This document shows, piece after piece, positions 42,719 through 51,874 of a stretch of 64,000 nucleotides of DNA (its first letter is position 1; each line of letters opens with the position of its first letter). The notes under the pieces are model-generated. The model was not told the DNA's origin. It saw nothing but the letters and a program-made list of their open reading frames with translations, and did not search any database. The stretch lies in contig NZ_KE384369.1 of assembly GCF_000425405.1 (NCBI RefSeq), positions 16,009-80,008 on the forward strand. Direction: 5' to 3'. Both the position numbers and the translations under genes were made by a program. This DNA is from Ferrimonas kyonanensis DSM 18153. Its GTDB lineage: Bacteria; Pseudomonadota; Gammaproteobacteria; Enterobacterales; Shewanellaceae.

Positions 42719-43762
42719 ATGCTCCGCACTCTGGCAAAAACCGCCTCAGCCGCGCTGATTGGTCTGTGCAGCCTGGCCGCCCACGCGGCCAGCGACGTCG
42801 TCTACTTCTACAACTGGTCCGAATACATGCCGGAAGGCCTGTTGCACGAATTTGAACAGGAAACCGGCATCAAGGTGATCTACACCACCTACGACTCCAA
42901 CGAAGCGATGCACGCCAAGCTGAAGCTCACCGGCGCCAAGGGCTACGACCTGGTGGTGCCCTCCACCTACTTCGTCGCCAAGATGCGCGATGAAGGCCTG
43001 CTTCAGCCCATCGATCACAGCAAACTGCCCAACTTCAAGCACCTGGATCCGGTGATGCTGAACAAGGCTTACGATCCCAACAACCAGTACTCCATTCCCT
43101 ATGTCTGGGGCGCGACCGGCATCGGCATCAACACCGATTTTGTCGACGCCGACAGCATCAACAGCTGGAAGGATCTGTGGAATCCGAAATGGAAGGGTCA
43201 GCTGATGCTGATGAACGACCAGCGGGAAGTGTTCCACATGGCGCTGCGGATTCTGGGCTACTCGGCCAACTCCACCGACGAAGCTCAGATCAAAGAAGCG
43301 TACAAGCTGCTGAAAAAGCTGATGCCGAACGCGCTGGTGTTTAACTCCGACACCCCTTCCCTGCCTTACATGGCCGGAGAAGTGCCGCTGGGTATGATCT
43401 GGAACGGCTCCGCCTTTGAAGCCAATAAGAACGATCCGGCCATCACCATGATCTACCCCAAAGAGGGCGCTATCTTCTGGATGGACAACATCGCCATTCC
43501 GGCCGGGGCAGAAAACGTCGACGCCGCCCACAAACTGATCGATTTCCTGCTGCGCCCGGATGTGGCCGCCAAGGTGTGTGAAGAGGTGGGCTACCCGACC
43601 CCGAATAAGACCGCCAAGGAGATGTTGGATCCGGAGTTTGCCAATAACCCCATCATCTTCCCACCTGCGGAAGTGATTGAAGCCGGTGAATTCCAGTCTG
43701 ATGTCGGTGATGCCGTTCGCCTGTACGACAAGTACTGGCAGATGCTGCGCACCGGCAACTAA
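42719..43762 (+). CDS. potD: Spermidine/putrescine-binding periplasmic protein PotD
   Basis: A 347-residue periplasmic binding protein with a Sec signal peptide (cleavage near AAHAA-SDV). Family blocks: VVYFYNWSEYMPEGLLHEFEQETGIKV, YDLVVPSTYFVAKM, IPYVWGATGIGIN, NDQREVFHMALRILGYSANS, EGAIFWMDN. The aromatic and acidic residues that hold polyamines (Trp and Glu in the YNWSEY segment, Trp and Asp of FWMDN) are present. Last gene of potABCD, followed by a strong terminator. Confidence 0.93.
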   Translation: MLRTLAKTASAALIGLCSLAAHAASDVVYFYNWSEYMPEGLLHEFEQETGIKVIYTTYDSNEAMHAKLKLTGAKGYDLVVPSTYFVAKMRDEGLLQPIDHSKLPNFKHLDPVMLNKAYDPNNQYSIPYVWGATGIGINTDFVDADSINSWKDLWNPKWKGQLMLMNDQREVFHMALRILGYSANSTDEAQIKEAYKLLKKLMPNALVFNSDTPSLPYMAGEVPLGMIWNGSAFEANKNDPAITMIYPKEGAIFWMDNIAIPAGAENVDAAHKLIDFLLRPDVAAKVCEEVGYPTPNKTAKEMLDPEFANNPIIFPPAEVIEAGEFQSDVGDAVRLYDKYWQMLRTGN

Positions 43763-43786
43763 GCCGCTCGCACTTCGCACAAAGAC

Positions 43787-43813
43787 AACGCCGCTTTTAC
43801 AGCGGCGTTTTTT
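43787..43813. terminator. Terminator of potABCD, overlapping the 3' end of the CREST gene
   Basis: AACGCCGCT and AGCGGCGTT pair around five bases and are followed by TTTTT on the plus strand. The minus-strand CREST-family stop codon (43797-43799) lies in the loop region. Confidence 0.88.
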
Positions 43814-44606
43814 GTGGCCGCAACCTATCCCGCCGACTCAAACGCCGCCTCGTCTGCAACATCCGCAAAATGAGGTAACACCCCATTGCGGCGAACAGGT
43901 GTTTCAGGGTGTGGCCACTGACAACGCCCTGAGTACTGAAAAAAATCGCCTCATCGTAGAGTTCGGCCACCTTGGCCACCAGGTAGCAACCCCATGCCAG
44001 GACCAACACCCCCTGATGGGAGTAGCCGCTTGAAAACAGCATCATCAGCACAGGAATGGTCAGCAGCGGCAGCAGTTGCACCCAGATATAGGGCCTCAGA
44101 TCATCGCGCCAATGCCAGTACGCCACAGTGGCCGCCCCCAACAGCAACGCCGGAACCAGCAACTTCGGAATAAGCCGGCTCGCCAGGTATTCACTGGTCA
44201 GGGCGATGAACAGTGCCATAAAGCCAATGGTCATCGACAGCCGATCCCACACCAGAGTAGCGTTGGAAGGGTTGAGGTGATAATAGGCCGAAGTCAGCCC
44301 TACCAGGGCTACCCCGGCAAAAAGCCACCACCAGGGCGGGTAAGCTGGACCGGATGGTGTCCGCAGGCAATAACGCAGGCCCAGGATTCCAACGATCAAG
44401 AACGGCAGGCTGGACAATACATTGAGCCCGTTGGCTACCCCAAGCAGGGTTCTAACATCGGCAAACGAATGGTAGGCCAGGCTCTGAGCGATGGGAGCCA
44501 GGGTCAATAGCGCGCCAAGAGGCCCAAACACAATGCCGAGCAGCACGGCGTGCCGCCAACTAAACCTTGCTCGGTCGCCAGGGTAATCCAGCTTCGGTTG
44601 GGCCAT
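43797..44606 (-). CDS. CREST-superfamily (alkaline-ceramidase-like) membrane protein
   Basis: A 269-residue protein with about seven TM segments. It has the conserved metal-site pattern of the CREST superfamily (alkaline ceramidases, PAQR receptors, Per1): S106-x3-H110 in SAYYH, D121 in VWDRLSM, and H232-x3-H236 in SGHTLKH near the C-terminus. These would bind zinc in a membrane hydrolase; the natural substrate in a bacterium without sphingolipids is unknown. The start follows GGAGAGCGAGG. It is monocistronic and convergent with potD. Confidence 0.72.
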   Translation of the reverse strand: MAQPKLDYPGDRARFSWRHAVLLGIVFGPLGALLTLAPIAQSLAYHSFADVRTLLGVANGLNVLSSLPFLIVGILGLRYCLRTPSGPAYPPWWWLFAGVALVGLTSAYYHLNPSNATLVWDRLSMTIGFMALFIALTSEYLASRLIPKLLVPALLLGAATVAYWHWRDDLRPYIWVQLLPLLTIPVLMMLFSSGYSHQGVLVLAWGCYLVAKVAELYDEAIFFSTQGVVSGHTLKHLFAAMGCYLILRMLQTRRRLSRRDRLRPQKTPL

Positions 44607-44750
44607 CCTCGCTCTCCGGCTGACCAGACCACAGACTCAGAGAGTATAGGACGTTCCGCTACGACCATGGGCCGTCTCGGACGCTGAAAACTGCCACCCT
44701 AAGCACAAGCAATCAACGCTGACTCTGGCAGGCCACGACTCAGGAGCAGG

Positions 44751-45587
44751 CTACTGACAATCGTCACCTGAAGTCAGCGCCTGCCTGACCCTGGCTCTTA
44801 ATGCCTTATGATCCGGGTTGGACTGCAGCGAACGGTGATACAGCATGGAGATGGGGGCGCTTTTCATCGGCATTGGGAATGACAGCAACTTGACGCCCAG
44901 CCGAAACGCCATCGACTGCAACCGTTTTGGCGTCACCGCAATGGCATCGGAGTTCGCCACATAGGCCAGCTGGGACGCATAGGAGTTGGCCCTGTGGGCG
45001 ATGGTGCGAGGCCTGGGTTGCTCACACAACAGGGTAAAAATGTCCTGCTTATGCCTGCGGGTCGTCACCGCCACATGGCGTTCGCCATAGAACTGCGTTT
45101 CAGTGAGGGCATCGCCAATTCTGGGATGATCCTGGCGCACCGCCACCCTGACCTGCTCTTCCACCAACAGCTCGTTTACCACGCTGGCGTCGTTGATGGT
45201 CACCAGATCCAGCACCAGATCCACCTGGCGGTTTCGTATGTCGTCAAACAGTTGCTGCTGCTCATCCGGCGGAATGGACACATCGACATCCTCGTGGGCC
45301 AGATCGTACGCGTACAGGTCCGGCGCATACACCTTGTGCTGCACCTTAAACAGCGCCTCATCAATCAAGCCGAACGCCGGTTCCAGCTTGGTGGCCATGT
45401 AGTTGGCATGGGCAGTGGCTTCGATAGAGCGCCCCTTACGCACAAACAGTGGCTGGCCGATGCCCTGCTCCAGTTGCTTGATGCGCATGCTCACCGCCGC
45501 CTGGCTGATCCCCAGCTGCCCGGCTGCCTTGGTGTAGGAGTTCAGCCGGTACACCAGGGTAAAGGTATTAAGCAGATTCAGATCCAT
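44751..45587 (-). CDS. LysR-family transcriptional regulator
   Basis: A 278-residue LysR regulator. The N-terminal winged HTH reads MDLNLLNTFTLVYRLNSYTKAAGQLGISQAAVSMRIKQLEQGIGQPLFVRKGR; the rest is the periplasmic-binding-protein-like effector domain. It diverges from the alkylsulfatase gene, and in Pseudomonas the SdsA1 alkylsulfatase is likewise controlled by a divergent LysR protein, SdsB1. GAGAGG lies upstream of the ATG. A palindrome (45602-45616) just upstream suits autoregulation. Confidence 0.85.
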   Translation of the reverse strand: MDLNLLNTFTLVYRLNSYTKAAGQLGISQAAVSMRIKQLEQGIGQPLFVRKGRSIEATAHANYMATKLEPAFGLIDEALFKVQHKVYAPDLYAYDLAHEDVDVSIPPDEQQQLFDDIRNRQVDLVLDLVTINDASVVNELLVEEQVRVAVRQDHPRIGDALTETQFYGERHVAVTTRRHKQDIFTLLCEQPRPRTIAHRANSYASQLAYVANSDAIAVTPKRLQSMAFRLGVKLLSFPMPMKSAPISMLYHRSLQSNPDHKALRARVRQALTSGDDCQ

Positions 45588-45601
45588 CGACGCCTCTCAA
45601 T

Positions 45602-45616
45602 ATAAGCTGTGCTTAT
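45602..45616. promoter_or_regulatory. LysR-type T-N11-A operator
   Basis: ATAAGC-TGT-GCTTAT is a perfect palindrome with T-N11-A geometry, 15 bases upstream of the LysR ATG. A second inverted repeat, GGTGA-N7-TCACC, lies at 45631-45647 within the same divergent region. Confidence 0.5.
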
Positions 45617-45798
45617 GTATTTTATCAGCTGGTGACCATTTATCACCACTATGACTTATCTAATACTGAACTCATCCCGTCAACGACGCCAGCGAAGACT
45701 CCGACGGCCCCCAAGGGGTCCCCAGGCGAACTCTGCCTCGGAGCAAAGATGTAGCGATGGCCGTTGGTCTTCAAATGAGCGATGACTTTGAGGTGATT

Positions 45799-47829
45799 AT
45801 GAAAAAATCCATTATTGCACTGTCGGTGGTGATCAGCATCAGCACTCCCCTAATGGCCGATCAACACGGCCATGGTGCGGGCAAAGACGAACACGCCCTG
45901 ACCTCCACGTTTAGCTACCAGGGCAAGCCCGCCACCCAGGCCACCATCGACGCCAACCGCCAATTTGCCAAGCAGCTGGATTTCGCCAACAACAAGGGCT
46001 TTGAGGAGACCCGCAAGGGCCTGATTGCCGAGTTCGACCAAGAAACCGCCGCCATCATCTGGAACGACTACCGGTTCCTGGAGGGAGACACCCCGGATAC
46101 GGTTAACCCCTCGCTGTGGCGCCAGGGCCAGGTAAACCACGAAGCGGCCGGCCTCTACCGCGTGACCGATCGCATCTATCAGGTGCGCGGCACCGATCTG
46201 GCCAATATGAGCCTGATCCGCAGTGACAGCGGCTGGATTGTGCTGGATCCTTTGACCACCCCCATGGCCGCCGAAGCCTCGCTGCGTTTCGCCCTGAACA
46301 ACTTGCCCGAGGGTGGCGACCTGCCGGTGGTCGCCATGGTCTACTCCCACTCCCACGGCGACCACTTCGGCGGTGCCCGGGGAATTCAGAAACTGTTCCC
46401 CGACGTCAAAGCCTACGGCTCGAAGAACATCACCAAGGAGATCGTCGATGAGAACGTACTGGCCGGCAACGCCATGTCCCGCCGGGTCTCCTACCAATAC
46501 GGTACCGTACTGCCAATCGGCGAAACCGGCATCGTCGACGCCGCCCTTTCCAACGCGGTCACCAAAGGTGAGCTCAGCTATGTGAAGCCCACGGAAACCA
46601 ACCACACGGCCAGCATCGAGTCCTGGGACATCGACGGCGTCGAGTTCATCTTCATGGACGCCTCCGGCACCGAGGCCACCTCGGAGTCGGTGGCCTACAT
46701 CCCAGAGATGAACGCCATCTGGGGGGCAGAGCTGACTTACAAAGGGATGCACAACGTCTACACCCTGCGTGGCGCCAAGGTGCGCGATGCCCTGTTGTGG
46801 TCCAAGACCATCAACAAGGTGATCAACGAGTTTGGCGGCGATGCCAAGGTGCTGTTTACCGCCCACTCCGCCCCCATCTGGGGCAATGAGGCGATCAACA
46901 CTTTCCTCAAGCTGCAGCGGGACAACTACGGATTTGTTCACAACCAATCCCTGCGCCTGGCCAACAACGGCGTGGTGATGCAGGACATCGGCTGGGAGAT
47001 CCAGAAGATCATTCCCGACAGCATTCAGAAGGCGTGGCACACCAACGGCTATCACGGCACCTACAGCCACAATGCCCGTGCGGTGTACAACCTGTATCTG
47101 GGGTACTTCGATATGAACCCGGCCAACCTCAACCCTCTGCCCAGCGGCGAAGAAGCCAGCAAGTTTGTGGAGTACATGGGTGGCGAAGAAGCGATTCTGA
47201 CCAAGGCCAAAGCCGACTTCGACAAGGGCGAGTACCACTTCGTGGCCACCGTCCTCAACAAGGTGGTAACCGCCAACCCGGACTTCAAGCCCGGCCGTGA
47301 CCTGCTGGCCGATACCTACGAGCAGCTTGGTTACCAGAGCGAGGCCGCCGGCTGGCGTAACGTCTACCTCAGCGGCGCCTATGAACTGCGCAACGGCATC
47401 CAGAAGACGGTGCTTAAGGCCAACTCTGCCGACGTGGTCAGCGAGATGGACATGGGCATGATGCTGGACTACCTGGCGGTGCAGGTGGATGCCTCGGTCG
47501 CACAGCACAACAGCTTTACCCTGTCTGTGGTCCTGCCCGACATTAAAGAGACCTACTTCGTAGAGATGAGTAACGGCAACCTCAACAACATCCAGGTCAC
47601 CGAGCCCAGGAAAGCCGATGCCACCCTGACCATCAACAAGGCCGACATCGACCGCATCAATCTGGGGCAGGCCAAGGCCACTCAGTTGCTCGAAAGCGGC
47701 AACGCTCAGTTAACCGGTGATCAGAGTGTGCTGGTCAAATTGCAGCGCTCCCTGACCAAGGCGGATTCGGCATTTTCCATTGTCCCTAGCCAGAGCCAGA
47801 GCACCGCTCAGCACTCACACCAGCACTGA
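45799..47829 (+). CDS. SdsA-type alkyl/aryl-sulfatase (metallo-beta-lactamase fold)
   Basis: A 676-residue secreted enzyme. Signal peptide (cleavage after PLMA), then the metallo-beta-lactamase domain with zinc motif YSHSHGDHFGG (His184, His186, Asp188, His189) and further ligands around FTAHSAP. A helical dimerisation domain (about 410-540) and a C-terminal SCP2-like domain (about 550-660) follow. Its length and order match SdsA1, which hydrolyses sodium dodecyl sulfate and other primary alkyl sulfates. The mature N- and C-termini are His-rich (QHGHGAGKDEH; QHSHQH). Start chosen at MKKSIIA after GAGG. Divergent from a LysR gene. Confidence 0.9.
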   Translation: MKKSIIALSVVISISTPLMADQHGHGAGKDEHALTSTFSYQGKPATQATIDANRQFAKQLDFANNKGFEETRKGLIAEFDQETAAIIWNDYRFLEGDTPDTVNPSLWRQGQVNHEAAGLYRVTDRIYQVRGTDLANMSLIRSDSGWIVLDPLTTPMAAEASLRFALNNLPEGGDLPVVAMVYSHSHGDHFGGARGIQKLFPDVKAYGSKNITKEIVDENVLAGNAMSRRVSYQYGTVLPIGETGIVDAALSNAVTKGELSYVKPTETNHTASIESWDIDGVEFIFMDASGTEATSESVAYIPEMNAIWGAELTYKGMHNVYTLRGAKVRDALLWSKTINKVINEFGGDAKVLFTAHSAPIWGNEAINTFLKLQRDNYGFVHNQSLRLANNGVVMQDIGWEIQKIIPDSIQKAWHTNGYHGTYSHNARAVYNLYLGYFDMNPANLNPLPSGEEASKFVEYMGGEEAILTKAKADFDKGEYHFVATVLNKVVTANPDFKPGRDLLADTYEQLGYQSEAAGWRNVYLSGAYELRNGIQKTVLKANSADVVSEMDMGMMLDYLAVQVDASVAQHNSFTLSVVLPDIKETYFVEMSNGNLNNIQVTEPRKADATLTINKADIDRINLGQAKATQLLESGNAQLTGDQSVLVKLQRSLTKADSAFSIVPSQSQSTAQHSHQH

Positions 47830-47842
47830 TTGGTACCAACAG

Positions 47843-47869
47843 AAAAGGTCGCTCCAGGGCGACCTTTTT
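47843..47869 (+). terminator. Terminator of the alkylsulfatase gene
   Basis: AAAAGGTCGC and GCGACCTTTT pair around six bases, ending in five T. Confidence 0.85.
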
Positions 47870-48074
47870 CCGTTTCTAGGCGGGACTCTGGCAAATTCAG
47901 TCCACGGTTCATTTCCGCGATGACGCCCGCAGCCTGGTGGTGAAGTTCTGTTGCGGGCACAACCTCAAACCCATGCCGGCGAAGTTGCGGCGACTCAATC
48001 CACAATCGAGGCGCCCTTCCAGGTTATCGACATGGACTTAGCCTAAAACCATGCTCTGGCTGCCATCGTGCCCC

Positions 48075-48233
48075 TTAGGGTTTGGGCTGATCATCGCGGC
48101 GCAATCCCTTCTTCGGACTAAAAAAGTCACACGCCAATCGCGTCGCCGTTGTCGGTTGCTCCCAGGCTCCGCACTGATCTCGTTGATGTTCCGGCATTCT
48201 GGTAAATTGCCGGCATTGTCCGCATCGATTCAT
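48075..48233 (-). CDS. Small Cys-rich protein (52 residues)
   Basis: The protein begins MNRCGQCRQFTRMPEHQRDQCGAW and continues to TRLACDFF before a basic tail. The Cys pattern C-x2-C-x13-C-x13-C looks like a small zinc- or iron-sulfur-binding knuckle. The ATG has a strong ribosome site (GGGGAGGG) at good distance, which argues for a real gene. I do not recognise the family. It stands alone between the alkylsulfatase and the chemoreceptor. Confidence 0.6.
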   Translation of the reverse strand: MNRCGQCRQFTRMPEHQRDQCGAWEQPTTATRLACDFFSPKKGLRRDDQPKP

Positions 48234-48653
48234 GATCCCTCCCCGTAAAAAAAACCGCACCGTGGTACCCAGCTGTGAACCCTGCTGACTGCTCCATCAA
48301 CAGCATCGACGCGAGTCAGTCAGGTTATCAGCCACAAGGTCAATAAATCGACAAATAAACAGCACCCGCCCGCTTCGGTGAGATCTGGCCCGCAAAAACA
48401 GCCCTTTCAGCTCGATGCCGACCCGCCAGGATTACTGATTGCAGGGCAGTCAAACCGTCGGCCGCTTCAAAGCGGTAAAATTGCTACCCCAGAGGCGATA
48501 AAACTGCCATTGCGGTCACGATATCAGCCATTGCATGTCAACTTACAAGCGGTTTATTTCGGAGTAACTAGCTGAATAACCGATATTAAGGTAAAATCGC
48601 GCCCCCCCTTTGAGCCGCAAGGCTCCCCCTTCTTTTTGTAATGCGAGTGAAAA
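48234..48653. other. 420-base intergenic region
   Basis: No convincing gene. It holds the promoter of the Cys-rich gene (left side). On the right are a TAAAAT -10-like box near 48590 and a short hairpin GAGCC-GCAA-GGCTC followed by a pyrimidine/T stretch (48610-48637), just before the chemoreceptor start. The hairpin could be a leader attenuator or simply the 5' UTR fold. Confidence 0.4.
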
Positions 48654-50561
48654 TTGAAAACCCTGGGTTTTAAACGATCCATCATCTTATCCGTGGTGGT
48701 CCTGGTGACCTTGTGTCTGGTCGCCGCCAACTGGCTGTCCTATCTGAACCTTAAGAGCAGCGTCATCGACAGCGTAAACCGCCAGTCTGAAGCGGTCGTT
48801 CACTATGAAGCTCAGAATATTGAGACCTGGTTCGAATCCAAGCAAGAGGCGGTCTCCGCCATGGCCGAACACTACCAGCCTGGGCTCAGCGCGGAGGAAT
48901 ACGTCGAGGACGTACGAATGATGCGCAGTGCCAGCGGCGTCAGCGAACTGCTGGTCGGCCTGGAAGATGGTCGGGCCTTCTCCACGTTCGAGGGCGGCTA
49001 CTGGCATGACGGTGTTGCCGATACCGCTCGCTACGATCCACGAGTGCGTCCCTGGTATCGCCAGGCGATGGCGGCGGGCGTACTGGACGTCACCGACATC
49101 TACACCGATGCCAGCAACGGAAACCAGGTGGTATCTGTAGTCAAAAAGGTCGCCGATGGCGTCATCCTTGGTGACATCGAGCTGAGTATCCTGCAGAAAA
49201 CCGTCAACAGTGTGGACTTCCCCGGCTCCGTAGCCGCCATCATGGACGGCAAAGGTAAGGCGCTGGTCTCCACTTCGCCGCTGCTGTCTCAGGGAACACG
49301 CTTCTCCGATCTGGGTATGGATAACGTCGGGGTTGCCATGCTCGGCAGCCAGGAGGCCACCACAGACTACGTATTGAAAGGCGTCGACAAGCTGGCGTTC
49401 ACCCGTGAGATCCCTCTGATCAATGGTAAGAGCTGGTACTTGTTTGTCGGAGTGGAGAAAGCGGTGGCCTATGCCGCCCTGGACAAGGCGCTGCGCGATG
49501 CGCTCATCCTGTCTGTGGTGCTGTTGGCCATCGGTGTGGCGCTGTCCCTGGCGATCCTAAACGTACTGTTCAGACCGATTCTCTCCCTCAATGAACTGGT
49601 GACCGAGCTTGGCCAGGGCAACGGCGATCTGACCCGCCGGCTACCGGTGGAAGGCGATGACCATCTGGCGCACATTGCCCAGGGCATCAACCGCTTTATT
49701 GGTAACCTGCAAACCATGATGCATGAGGTGTCCAAGGCCTCCGACCACATCACTCGATCGGTGGAGTTGGTGCAAGCCCAGACCGAATCAAACAACGGCG
49801 TGCTAAAGACCCACACCACCGAGACCGAGCAAGTAGTTACCGCCATCGAAGAGATGAGTGCCACCGCCAACGACGTTGCTCGAAACGCTGCCGAAGCGTC
49901 CCGTTTCACCACCGACACCAACGTCAAGGTCAACGACTCCAAGGCAATCGTTACGTCGGCTACCGAGACCGTTTCACAGCTGGTCATCGACGTCGACACC
50001 ACCTCGGACAACATCACCAACATCGGCAAGGACACCGACGACATCACGTCAGTGCTGAAAGTGATTGGTGAGATTGCCGATCAAACCAACTTGTTGGCGC
50101 TGAATGCCGCCATCGAGGCAGCCCGCGCCGGTGAGCAGGGTCGAGGGTTTGCCGTGGTGGCCGACGAGGTGCGCGCCCTGGCGGCCCGCACCCAATCAAG
50201 CACCGCGGAGATCGAAGCCACCCTGGCCAAGCTGCATCAGGGTAGCGCCGCAGCCATCGAAGCGATGGGCATCACCAAGACCAGTTGCGAGCAGACCGCG
50301 ACCGGAGCCAATGCGGTATCCAGCGATCTGGATGACATCGTTCAATCGGTGGCACGCATCAACGATCTCAACACCCACATCGCCACCGCAGCAGAGGAAC
50401 AAAGCTCGGTCGCCACCGAGATCAGCCGCAACATCACCACCATTCGCGAAATTGTAATGGAGCTCTCCTCCAACGGCCGGGCGACGGAAGCGGAAACACT
50501 CAACCTTTCCGCGGCAAACAGCCAACTGAAAGCAGTCGTAGGCAAGTTCAAGCTCAGCTAA
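48654..50561 (+). CDS. Methyl-accepting chemotaxis protein with dCache sensor domain
   Basis: A 635-residue chemoreceptor: TM1 at about 10-30, a periplasmic Cache domain ([30 protein letters not shown] is the dCache signature for small carboxylates or amino acids), TM2 at about 280-305, a HAMP domain and the signalling hairpin with tip [38 protein letters not shown]. No C-terminal NWETF-type pentapeptide is present. The start is TTG with a poor ribosome site; no better in-frame start precedes TM1. Confidence 0.88.
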   Translation: MKTLGFKRSIILSVVVLVTLCLVAANWLSYLNLKSSVIDSVNRQSEAVVHYEAQNIETWFESKQEAVSAMAEHYQPGLSAEEYVEDVRMMRSASGVSELLVGLEDGRAFSTFEGGYWHDGVADTARYDPRVRPWYRQAMAAGVLDVTDIYTDASNGNQVVSVVKKVADGVILGDIELSILQKTVNSVDFPGSVAAIMDGKGKALVSTSPLLSQGTRFSDLGMDNVGVAMLGSQEATTDYVLKGVDKLAFTREIPLINGKSWYLFVGVEKAVAYAALDKALRDALILSVVLLAIGVALSLAILNVLFRPILSLNELVTELGQGNGDLTRRLPVEGDDHLAHIAQGINRFIGNLQTMMHEVSKASDHITRSVELVQAQTESNNGVLKTHTTETEQVVTAIEEMSATANDVARNAAEASRFTTDTNVKVNDSKAIVTSATETVSQLVIDVDTTSDNITNIGKDTDDITSVLKVIGEIADQTNLLALNAAIEAARAGEQGRGFAVVADEVRALAARTQSSTAEIEATLAKLHQGSAAAIEAMGITKTSCEQTATGANAVSSDLDDIVQSVARINDLNTHIATAAEEQSSVATEISRNITTIREIVMELSSNGRATEAETLNLSAANSQLKAVVGKFKLS

Positions 50562-50578
50562 CCCTCTGACGGAATCAC

Positions 50579-50604
50579 AAAGGCCGCAAACGCGGCCTTT
50601 TTTC
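50579..50604 (+). terminator. Terminator of the chemoreceptor gene
   Basis: AAGGCCGC and GCGGCCTT pair around AAAC, followed by six T. Confidence 0.87.
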
Positions 50605-50649
50605 TTGGCTACCGACTACCACGACCAATTCGCCCCCCCATTCTCCCTC

Positions 50650-50835
50650 TTCAATAGACACCCATACTAACTTCACGCCCCTTCGCTAGATGCCCCTTTA
50701 CATGACACCTGCCCCTTCACATGACACCCATAATACATACCATGACACCCATACCACTCTGCTAGATGTCCCTTCACACGACACCCATAAAACCTTACAT
50801 GACATCCATACCAGCCTAACATGACATCCATACCA
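50650..50835 (+). repeat. Cluster of degenerate CATGACACCCATA repeats
   Basis: About seven copies of a short element, core GACA[C/T]CCATA mostly preceded by ACAT or CCAT, spread irregularly at 17-40 base spacing immediately upstream of the transposase gene. Two elements with the complementary core TGGGTGTC lie beyond the gene in inverted orientation. Confidence 0.65.
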
Positions 50836-50893
50836 ATCTGGCTACATTGGTGTTCATCTACACTGTACTTTTGTGAGTTTCAAGGATGAGACC

Positions 50894-51874
50894 ATGCCCA
50901 AAGCCAGAAGCCAGTTGATATCACTGCAAGATACGCCCTTCTACCATTGCGTCAGTCGTTGTGTTCGCCGCAGTTATCTTTGCGGTATCGATGCCTACAC
51001 CGGCATCAGTTACGAGCACCGCCGAGACTGGGTTGAGAATCGGTTACTCGAATTAAGTCAGGCGTTTGCCATTGAAATATGTGCCTTTGCGGTGATGACA
51101 AATCACACCCATGTGGTGCTGCACGTAGATGAGCAAAAGGCCAAGGCCTGGAGTACTCAGGAAGTCCTCACTCGATGGCACCGATTGTTTGCGGGTACGG
51201 ATTTAACCCGACGCTATTGTGTCGATGAATTACGCAGCACACTCACCAGCGCTGAACTGAGTCAGGTGGATAACAAAGCCTCGCTGTATCGCAATCGCTT
51301 AGCTGATTTAAGTTGGTTTATGCGTTCGCTTAACGAGTACATTGCGCGCGAAGCCAATAAAGAAGACGAATGCACCGGTCGGTTTTGGGAGGGAAGATTT
51401 AAATCACAGGCGCTTTTGGATGAACAGGCGCTGTTGTCGTGCATGGCTTACGTTGATCTTAACCCCATTCGTGCTGGCATGGCGAAAACGCCGGAAAAAT
51501 CCGACTTCACCAGCATTCAGATGCGCATTCGAGCGGCCCTAAAAGGAAAGCAGCCAGAACGATTAAAACCTTTTAGTAGCAATGACCTAGGTACACATTC
51601 CTTACCCTGCCACCTTAACGATTATTTAGAGCTGGTGGAGTTCACCGGCCTAGCCCTCAAAGAAGGCAAAGTCGGTGCTATTCCTGCTTGCAGTGGCACG
51701 CTGTTGCAGCGACTGAACATCGATTTGAGCAACTGGATTGAATTGACCGAGGGCTTTGAAGATCAGTTCTGTCATCTTGCAGGGCGATTGCACAGCCTGC
51801 AGCACTGTCGACAAACTGATGGTTTGCACCGAATCCGTGGTTCTGGAAATGCAAAGCGCCTTTTTGGTGCATAG
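50894..51874 (+). CDS. REP-associated tyrosine transposase (RAYT, Y1 HUH family)
   Basis: A 326-residue transposase of the IS200-like Y1 superfamily. DTPFYHCVSRCVRRSYLCG opens the catalytic domain; VMTNHTHVVLHV contains the HUH-type metal site; FWEGRFKSQALLDEQALLSCMAYVDLNPIRAGMA is the conserved helix with the presumed catalytic tyrosine. A C-terminal extension (about 200-326) distinguishes this group, common in marine gammaproteobacteria. Start chosen at MPKARSQ after AAGGATGAG. The flanking repeats in opposite orientation are its likely substrates. Confidence 0.85.
   Translation: MPKARSQLISLQDTPFYHCVSRCVRRSYLCGIDAYTGISYEHRRDWVENRLLELSQAFAIEICAFAVMTNHTHVVLHVDEQKAKAWSTQEVLTRWHRLFAGTDLTRRYCVDELRSTLTSAELSQVDNKASLYRNRLADLSWFMRSLNEYIAREANKEDECTGRFWEGRFKSQALLDEQALLSCMAYVDLNPIRAGMAKTPEKSDFTSIQMRIRAALKGKQPERLKPFSSNDLGTHSLPCHLNDYLELVEFTGLALKEGKVGAIPACSGTLLQRLNIDLSNWIELTEGFEDQFCHLAGRLHSLQHCRQTDGLHRIRGSGNAKRLFGA

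Noticed and set aside
48378-48575. 65-codon plus frame before the chemoreceptor
   Set aside because: No ribosome site, odd composition and no known pattern; treated as chance.
48380-48600. Possible c-di-GMP-I riboswitch upstream of the chemoreceptor
   Set aside because: AGGGCAGTCAAACC and CAAAGCGG loosely recall the motif, but the conserved core and pairing arms are not there.
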